Shown here: positions 3,001 to 5,372 of the stretch, in pieces
How the letters are laid out: every line of letters begins with the position of its first letter
How positions within the stretch are numbered: position 1 is the stretch's first letter
Assembly: GCA_001783355.1 (NCBI GenBank)
Contig: MFMA01000030.1
Location: forward strand, 1 to 5,372
Direction: 5' to 3'
Source of the DNA: Candidatus Kaiserbacteria bacterium RIFCSPLOWO2_01_FULL_54_20
Lineage (GTDB): Bacteria; Patescibacteriota; Minisyncoccia; Phycocordibacterales; UBA2100
Length of the DNA: 5,372 nucleotides
Notes under the pieces: generated by a model
The model's input: the letters and a program-made list of their open reading frames with translations, nothing else
The model's database searches: none
What the model was told of the DNA's origin: nothing
Translations under genes and position numbers: made by a program

Positions 3001-5372
3001 GAGGCGGTGACGGTCAGTCCATTGCGCACGTCATCGCCTATCAAGATGTTGTCCGAGCCTGTGGTGATGCCGCCCGTCGTGCCGCTGTAGCCCAAGATGG
3101 TGTTGTGTGCGCCCGTCGTAACGTTGTACCCCGTCTGATACCCGAGCAAGGTGTTGTAGTCGGAGCCGGTGGCGAAGTTAGTACCTGCAAAATATCCAAC
3201 CACTGTGCCACCCTGGTTGCTATATGCCGCGGCACCTCCAGCCGCGTTGCTTCCGAGCGCAACCGTATTAGTCGCAGAGCCGTTATAATAGCTCGCGTTT
3301 AAACCTAAAGCGGTATTGTTGCCGCCTGTCTTATTTGTAAAAAGAGATAGGTTGCCAACGGAGACATTGCTGCCTCCTGTAGTGTTGGATTGAAGTGCCT
3401 GGCCGCCAACCGCGACATTGCTGGCTCCAGTCGTATTTGCCAAAAGTGCCAACGCGCCGACTGCGGTATTTTCGCTGCCGGTGGTGTTGGCCTTGAGAGC
3501 TGTGTCGCCAACGGCTGTATTGTAGTCTGCCGCCGCAGTGAGAGAGGCACTGTTGAGTGTCTGGTACCCAAGCGCCGTATTGTGTATTGCTCCGTCGAGC
3601 GTGAGCAAATTAGTACCTGCGCCGATGCCATTTACCGTCGCAAAGTTCGTACTCGAAGCATACAAAATCGTATTCCCCGCCTGCTTGTAGCCGCTGTACT
3701 GGTCGGTGTTGATGAATCCCGCTACGTCGAGGGCGTAGGTCGGGGCTTGGTTGAGAATCCCCACCTTAGAGCCGAAATAAGCATTAAGAGTCGTCGTAGC
3801 ACCACCGCTAATAGTCAACCCGCCCGCCTGCGTCCCATTACCGATGGTGGAGGAGGCGTAGGAGGTAAGACCTCCGTTAAAAACGGCGGTGTTGTGCGCC
3901 ACAATGCCGTTGCCGATAAAGTTGTGCGTACCCTCCACCTCGATGTCGTAGACATCTTCCTCGGCGACGGGCTCTATTGACACTATTTTGGCCCATTGTA
4001 TGGTTGTTTTGGCCGTGTCAGTTTCAGTCCATTGAGTTTTCATTGCCCCTTGTGCTACACTGGGGGCGTTATGAACAAGCGCATCACCTTCAACGAAAAC
4101 ATCCGTTTCGGCAAACCCACGATCCGTGGGACGCGTATTGCTGTTGCCGATATTCTCAACCTCATTCGCGCCGGCTATACCCTCGACGAAATTCCCGGAC
4201 AATACGAGGGGATTACCAAAGAGGACGTTGATGCCGCCATCGAATTTGCCACCGGCGTTCTCGAAAGCCCAGCGCAAATTCTCGCCCGCGTCGCGCACGC
4301 GTAGTGTATGTTCACGGTCTTCGCGGACCAATGTGTCAACCGCGACTTGCGCGATGCTCTGCGTAGCCTCCCTACCATTACTCTGATATATACCACTGAT
4401 GTCGGACTTTCCACCGCGCCCGACGAAGAGATTTTCCAGTACGCGAGAGAGCATCGTATGGCGCTTTTTACTTCCGACCACGGATTCGGTGACATTCGCA
4501 AATTCGACCCTGCCGTTACCGAAGGTCTTGTCGTCGTGTACGTCGAGAATTTCAGACGAGACTCTTTGATCCGCGAGTGCAAGGAATTTTTTGAGAGCCA
4601 CACTCCAGAATCTTTGCGAGGCAAGGGTTTTATTATTCAACCTGGCCGTGTGCGGCCATTTGGAAGCGATTGATCCCGCTACCCCTATCTCCTGCCCTAT
4701 CTCCAGATATTTGACCTTGCGCCAGCCGAGGCGGGTGAGGTACGGGTGGTTGTCGGTGGTGCGGATGGTGCGGCCGTCTTCGGTGGTAATGCGGTAGGTC
4801 TGCCTGACCCCCATGTACGCCAACTGCTTGACGCGGTTCCACACCAGGCGGCCCGTCTTTTCGTCGAGCGACTGTATTTCGTCGCCCGCTTTGATATTGA
4901 TTATGTCGACTTCGTCGTACTCGTACGAGCCGTCCGCGCGACGGCGGCGGCGGCGCAGTTTGGTGTCCGCCGCGACGCACAGGCTGTTGACGGTGAGCGT
5001 GCCGGCAAAGGTGGCGTTGCCTGTGGCGGCAAAGGTCCCCGCCACGCTGGTATTGCCCTGATTATTTACCGAAAAGAGCGTCGTGGTGGCGCTCTGGGTC
5101 GAGGAGCCGATGGCAAAGAGTGTTTGGTTGGTGTCGCCGTTGTTGGCGTGGACAGAGAGGCGGGCAAACGGCGAAGTGGTGCCGACGCCAAGCTGGCCAG
5201 TCGAGGGGGTGCCGGCGCTTCCGGAGTTGTTGGTGCCATAGAGGATATTTTGAATATTGAGCTGGCTGTTGTCGGTGGCGCTCGGCAGGCTGATGTTGTA
5301 CCCGAGCAAAATATTGTTGCTTCCGGTCGTGATGTTTGAGTTTGGGAGCGTCGATACCGCGCCCACCACTAT
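1..5372 (-). CDS. Giant repetitive surface/adhesin-like protein with two inteins, partial at both ends
   Basis: One minus-strand frame runs through the whole window; I walked the codons and found no stop. Neither the start nor the stop lies here, so at least about 1790 residues are encoded. The extein has GNVGIG(T/E)(T/A)xPxSKLSV modules at about 5198-5150, 2933-2883, 1487-1440, 992-940, 875-828, 746-705, 410-370, 164-110 and 47-1, and a YadA-head-like NTAxG array at 3584-3030. It is rich in Thr, Ser, Gly, Ala and Asn and, outside the inteins, nearly free of Cys. Such proteins are usually secreted or cell-surface beta-structured fibres; no signal peptide or anchor is visible because the ends are missing. 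After removal of both inteins, segments 5372-4980, 3890-2709 and 1682-1 would be joined. The role in attachment to a host cell or substrate is inference. The open frame also crosses the plus-strand toxin-antitoxin cassette at 4071-4673. Confidence 0.88.
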   Translation of the reverse strand, partial: MVVGAVSTLPNSNITTGSNNILLGYNISLPSATDNSQLNIQNILYGTNNSGSAGTPSTGQLGVGTTSPFARLSVHANNGDTNQTLFAIGSSTQSATTTLFSVNNQGNTSVAGTFAATGNATFAGTLTVNSLCVAADTKLRRRRRRADGSYEYDEVDIINIKAGDEIQSLDEKTGRLVWNRVKQLAYMGVRQTYRITTEDGRTIRTTDNHPYLTRLGWRKVKYLEIGQEIGVAGSIASKWPHTARLNNKTLASQRFWSVALKKFLALADQRVSSEILDVHDDKTFGNGRVEFANVTESVVGSKKRHTMLSRVLENLFVGRGGKSDISGIYQSNGREATQSIAQVAVDTLVREDREHTLRVRDAGENLRWAFENAGGKFDGGINVLFGNPLVLSGNFVEGIAGANEVENIGNSNTRPTDRGFAETDVFVEGDALVHNAPSVAQGAMKTQWTETDTAKTTIQWAKIVSIEPVAEEDVYDIEVEGTHNFIGNGIVAHNTAVFNGGLTSYASSTIGNGTQAGGLTISGGATTTLNAYFGSKVGILNQAPTYALDVAGFINTDQYSGYKQAGNTILYASSTNFATVNGIGAGTNLLTLDGAIHNTALGYQTLNSASLTAAADYNTAVGDTALKANTTGSENTAVGALALLANTTGASNVAVGGQALQSNTTGGSNVSVGNLSLFTNKTGGNNTALGLNASYYNGSATNTVALGSNAAGGAAAYSNQGGTVVGYFAGTNFATGSDYNTLLGYQTGYNVTTGAHNTILGYSGTTGGITTGSDNILIGDDVRNGLTVTASNQLNIGNLLFSNSVGTGATAATGNIGVGTSTPWGKLSVTGAGTGTGVNFLLANSANTPIFKVLDDGSITATGAFTSTATGANTFPYASSTALTVSGHCVTADTRLRRRRKAKKGEEDEADEEGYIYDEPMIKDIEEGDEVQTLDQKTGEFTWSRVNGLVDTGIQPLVRITTQSGKEIDTTAVHPYLVRPKEYRKKRASRTQKLYRFEVDISIKIEDFNRDTVVAIANDEHSFTIEISRKIKQALRDSIRARYPREFAPAVYAAGIVEALKRMDSRVHELVVDLDYYGHDDVIARIVRSAFPRIMLSFNRVGKKSLAHHAAYGVYINKKAADYAATLQDMLKNKESAISASSPLTKESGFESHQALSNITSIFPADEFVKKGVWTRASELTVGQEIAVAYGNTPAWERVVKIEEKPAEQVYDIEVEGTHNFVANGIVAHNTYLSNLLASASSTIGDGTQAGGLTISGGATTTGFLAITGTTGTTTIASGQGFTIGGSQFVLQQGSGHVGIGTTSPNSLGNGLIGGTTPKAFQLDNVGSARAIISSTVSPELWFWNFGAGTDLKGFYTRVDTSGNLITTSLADNYGTSIDALTIAHNGNATFGANVSSVGGLKVTGNVTPTGAGPEVFYLGGAGYFLTYDRTGAAYLPTIIDGLTTTINTGGTAKLTVLGSGNVGIGETAPGSKLSVSGGGSFGSGYDTTAAPTGGLIIQGNVGIGTTTPYSKLSVWGAGTGATSMFELTNSASTSLMTVLNNGNVGIGTTTPASKLSVVGSSYFAGALLATSTVQLTNYTSGALAADSTGALYTFSTSTWTFASSTLLADNNTFSGSNIFSSPLSLTGTTGTTTIAAGQGFTIGSSQFVLQQGSGSVGIGTVAPSDVVHIKGSGALDTANGTFLRLESTGTNDAGLHLKTIQTANTWNVGLANITGQTFYIQEAANPAYFVVKPTTGNVGIGETAPGSKLSVSGGGSFGSGYNTTAAPTGGLIIEGNVGIGETAPGSKLS
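52..164 (-). repeat. 113-bp direct repeat, copy 1 (GNVGIGETAP module)
   Basis: This copy matches 880-992 at 106 of 113 positions. It encodes a unit reading GNVGIGETAPGSKLSVSGGG, then SFGSGYNTTAAPTGGLII. All seven differences are transitions; six are synonymous and one changes Asp to Asn (GYD to GYN). Confidence 0.9.
880..992 (-). repeat. 113-bp direct repeat, copy 2 (GNVGIGETAP module)
   Basis: This is the partner of 52-164 and encodes the same extein module, with GYD instead of GYN. A further copy enters the window at 1-47 and is identical to 946-992 over all 47 bases. Confidence 0.9.
1588..1631 (-). repeat. 44-bp repeat in the extein after intein B
   Basis: This matches 3790-3833 at 43 of 44 positions. 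It encodes TQAGGLTISGGATTT and lies about 50 bases past the end of intein B in the direction of translation. The same block follows intein A at nearly the same distance, so both inteins precede the same extein module. Confidence 0.9.
1683..2708 (-). mobile_element. Intein B (Hint splicing element) with a non-endonuclease-like insert
   Basis: This is an in-frame intein of 342 codons. Cys1 is at 2708-2706 in block A, CVTADTRL. Next come a basic run RRRRKAKK and an acidic stretch, then DIEEGDEVQTLDQKTGEF. Block B is DTTAVHPYLV, with the TxxH Thr at 2462-2460 and His at 2453-2451. A ~195-residue insert follows directly (about 2438-1854). The second half resumes at WTRASELTVGQEIAVAYGN and ends in block F VYDIEVEGTHNF and block G GIVAHN, with the terminal Asn at 1685-1683. 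The +1 extein residue is Thr. All splicing residues are present, so activity is expected. The last 62 bases match intein A at 55 positions (1681-1742 against 3889-3950), so the two inteins are related. They differ in where extra sequence has been inserted: after HPYL-x-R here, after GQEIGVAG in intein A. Confidence 0.9.
1986..2385 (-). other. Unidentified alpha/beta insert domain inside intein B
   Basis: About 133 residues of the intein B insert look like a compact domain. A strand pair (DTVVAIANDEHSFTIEI) is followed by long helices (KIKQALRDSIRARYP, then VYAAGIVEALKRM), a strand VHELVVDLDYYG, a helix HDDVIARIVRSAF, a strand RIMLSFNRVGK and a helix starting SLAHHAAYGVYI. Alternating strands and helices with acidic residues at strand ends (D-L-D, H-D-D) are compatible with an RNase H-like or other nucleotide-handling fold, but I do not recognise the family. 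It lacks LAGLIDADG motifs, and I see no convincing HNH or GIY-YIG motif. It occupies the usual position of a homing endonuclease between intein blocks B and F. Confidence 0.55.
3030..3584 (-). repeat. YadA-head-like NTAxG beta-roll repeat array in the extein
   Basis: Read on the minus strand, the protein repeats a motif of the form N-T-A-(V/L)-G-x-x-A-L-x-x-N-T-T-G. Examples are HNTALGYQTLNS, YNTAVGDTALKANTTG, ENTAVGALALLANTTG, SNVAVGGQALQSNTTG, SNVSVGNLSLFTNKTG and NNTALGLNA. More degenerate copies follow: YNTLLGYQTG, HNTILGYSG and DNILIGDDVRN. This is the pattern of the left-handed beta-roll of YadA/Hia-type trimeric adhesin heads, also seen in phage fibres and CPR surface proteins. The upstream extein holds another short copy (NNILLGYNIS, around 5315-5286). 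It supports a trimeric fibre-like structure, but the fold assignment is by motif only. Confidence 0.72.
3790..3833 (-). repeat. 44-bp repeat in the extein after intein A
   Basis: This is the partner of 1588-1631. The extein reads NTAVFNGGLTSYASSTIGNG then TQAGGLTISGGATTT here, against NTYLSNLLASASSTIGDG then the same block after intein B (the leading Asn belongs to each intein). Confidence 0.9.
4010..4018. repeat. 9-bp direct repeat, left copy, possible insertion footprint
   Basis: TGGCCGTGT occurs at 4010-4018, upstream of the antitoxin promoter, and again at 4643-4651 near the toxin end. The two copies are 633 bases apart (211 codons) and lie in the same codon phase of the intein frame, so a deletion between them would restore a shorter in-frame intein loop. 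A chance match is possible. Confidence 0.35.
4032..4061 (+). promoter_or_regulatory. Predicted sigma-70-type promoter of the toxin-antitoxin cassette
   Basis: TTGAGT at 4032-4037 and TACACT at 4056-4061 are separated by 18 bases. A TG one base before the -10 box (4053-4054) gives an extended -10. The expected transcription start, about 7 bases downstream near 4068, lies only a few bases before the ATG at 4071, which would make the transcript almost leaderless. The site lies inside intein A coding sequence on the opposite strand. This is a consensus match by eye only. Confidence 0.5.
4071..4304 (+). CDS. DUF433-family antitoxin (VapB-like), nested antisense in intein A
   Basis: This encodes 77 residues beginning MNKRITFNENIRFGKPTIRG. 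The family signature (I-T-F-N, then GKPTIRGTRI, then an LNLIRAGYTLDEIPGQY helix-turn-helix segment and an I-T-x-E-D-V-D-A-A-I-E-F-A helix) is clear at residues 5-60. DUF433 proteins are small winged-helix DNA-binding antitoxins commonly paired with DUF5615 PIN-like toxins. They neutralise the toxin and are expected to repress their own promoter. The frame is open upstream to 3996, but 4071 is chosen because the family homology begins there and the promoter lies just before it. A GGGGG at 4062-4066 is a possible but very close ribosome-binding site; the message may be nearly leaderless. The gene ends three bases before the toxin start, so translation is probably coupled. Its codons are in exact register with those of the intein on the other strand. 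Confidence 0.88.
   Translation: MNKRITFNENIRFGKPTIRGTRIAVADILNLIRAGYTLDEIPGQYEGITKEDVDAAIEFATGVLESPAQILARVAHA
4308..4673 (+). CDS. DUF5615 PIN-like toxin (putative ribonuclease), nested antisense in intein A
   Basis: This encodes 121 residues starting MFTVFADQCVNRDLRDALR. Its order of motifs matches the PIN-like DUF5615 family: an N-terminal beta strand ending in an acidic residue (FADQ, Asp7), a V-G-L followed by a P-D-E-E-I helix (Asp39, Glu40), and TSDHGFGD (Asp57) in place of the family's T-x-D-x-D-F-G. These acidic residues are the likely metal-binding site; RNA cleavage is family inference, not shown here. A second strand, GLVVVYVENF, and the helix SLIRECKEFFES complete the fold. The family's frequent D-E-N or D-Q-N triplet reads D-Q-C here. 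It follows the antitoxin with a 3-base gap and no strong ribosome-binding site, as in typical two-gene toxin-antitoxin operons. The TGA stop at 4671-4673 is read as a Ser codon (TCA) of intein A on the other strand. The last ten or so residues may derive from intein sequence. Confidence 0.85.
   Translation: MFTVFADQCVNRDLRDALRSLPTITLIYTTDVGLSTAPDEEIFQYAREHRMALFTSDHGFGDIRKFDPAVTEGLVVVYVENFRRDSLIRECKEFFESHTPESLRGKGFIIQPGRVRPFGSD
4643..4658. repeat. Perfect 6-bp hairpin near the toxin end, containing the right 9-bp repeat copy
   Basis: TGGCCG, a TGTG loop and CGGCCA form a GC-rich inverted repeat inside the last codons of the toxin. Only a TTT follows, so it is at best a weak plus-strand terminator. 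Its first nine bases are the right copy of the 4010-4018 direct repeat. Confidence 0.35.

Larger units (their letters stand above)
3891..4979 (-). mobile_element. Intein A (Hint splicing element) interrupted by an antisense toxin-antitoxin cassette
   Basis: This is an in-frame intein of 363 codons within the surface protein. The N-terminal Cys1 codon is 4979-4977 and block A reads CVAADTKL. Block B reads RTTDNHPYL, with the TxxH Thr at 4757-4755 and His at 4748-4746. It continues to KVKYLEIGQEIGVAG, ending near 4674. The C-terminal half resumes at about 3995 with WAKIVSIEP, followed by block F VYDIEVEGTHNF and block G GIVAHN. The terminal Asn is 3893-3891 and the +1 extein residue is Thr (3890-3888). 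All expected splicing residues are present: Cys1, TxxH, the block-F Asp and His, and the His-Asn end. Compared with intein B, the loop between GQEIxVA and W-x-(K/R)-(I/V)-V is expanded from about six residues to about 226. That expansion is almost exactly the plus-strand cassette and its promoter. No LAGLIDADG or HNH endonuclease is visible. It may instead be classed as a bacterial intein-like domain, since it sits in a variable secreted protein. Confidence 0.88.

Noticed and set aside
2397..3302. Plus-strand open frame of 301 codons with a basic, Ala/Arg-rich product
   Set aside because: It lies opposite intein B and the YadA-like array, has no recognisable domain, and is explained by GC-rich antisense sequence.
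3996..4070. N-terminal extension of the antitoxin from an upstream ATG at 3996
   Set aside because: The extension (MYGCFGRVSF onward) is antisense to intein coding sequence, precedes the predicted promoter's start point and is not part of the DUF433 fold.
4175..4624. Minus-strand open frame in another register across the toxin-antitoxin pair
   Set aside because: It is a shadow of the plus-strand toxin and antitoxin, which carry clear family motifs; it also overlaps the intein frame in a different register.
3891..4979. Two separate adhesin genes flanking a toxin-antitoxin operon
   Set aside because: No stop or start separates them: the frame is continuous, and the two sides are the complementary halves of one intein with intact splice junctions.
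4746..5339. Long plus-strand open frame opposite the start of intein A and its upstream extein
   Set aside because: It is the exact reverse register of the surface-protein frame. Its sequence is a Val/Ala/Gly/Arg-rich shadow with no family resemblance, while the minus strand reads clear intein blocks.

Overview
The window is almost entirely one gene on the minus strand. In a single frame (codons whose lowest + coordinate is a multiple of 3) I found no stop codon between 5372 and 1, so about 1790 codons of one very large repetitive surface protein cross the window, with neither start nor stop inside it. Its extein is built of GNVGIGTTTPxSKLSV-type modules and YadA-head-like NTAVGxxAL repeats. 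From memory, this style is typical of giant secreted proteins of Patescibacteria/CPR bacteria, especially Parcubacteria. The estimated GC content (mid-50s %, not counted exactly) and the style fit that group, but the taxonomic call is inference.

Two intein (Hint/protein-splicing) elements sit in this protein. In translation order, the first (intein A) is at 4979-3891 (363 codons) and the second (intein B) at 2708-1683 (342 codons). Both have Cys1, a block-B TxxH, a block-F VYDIEVEGTHNF and a C-terminal VAHN followed by Thr, so both look splicing-competent. They occupy equivalent places: each follows a short LTV-x-x-x segment and precedes an extein segment carrying the same 44-bp DNA repeat. 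No homing endonuclease is recognisable in either. Intein B instead carries a ~195-residue insert with an unidentified alpha/beta domain.

The most remarkable part is intein A. The loop between its block-B and block-F halves is filled by a complete toxin-antitoxin cassette on the opposite strand: a DUF433-type antitoxin (4071-4304) and a DUF5615 PIN-like toxin (4308-4673), with an apparent promoter of their own at 4032-4061. The cassette keeps the host reading frame open. It contains no TTA, CTA or TCA codon in its own register, so the antisense frame of the adhesin/intein passes through it uninterrupted. The same DNA would therefore encode an addiction module on one strand and an intein loop, to be excised by splicing, on the other. 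A reasonable hypothesis is that the module replaces the homing endonuclease as the element that stabilises the intein.

Layout by + coordinate: 1-1682, C-terminal extein with GIGT modules and a 113-bp duplicated unit; 1683-2708, intein B; 2709-3890, central extein with a GIGV module, a YadA-head-like repeat array and a linker; 3891-4979, intein A with the nested antisense cassette; 4980-5372, upstream extein with a GVGTTSP module. I saw no tRNA, rRNA, CRISPR array or insertion sequence.
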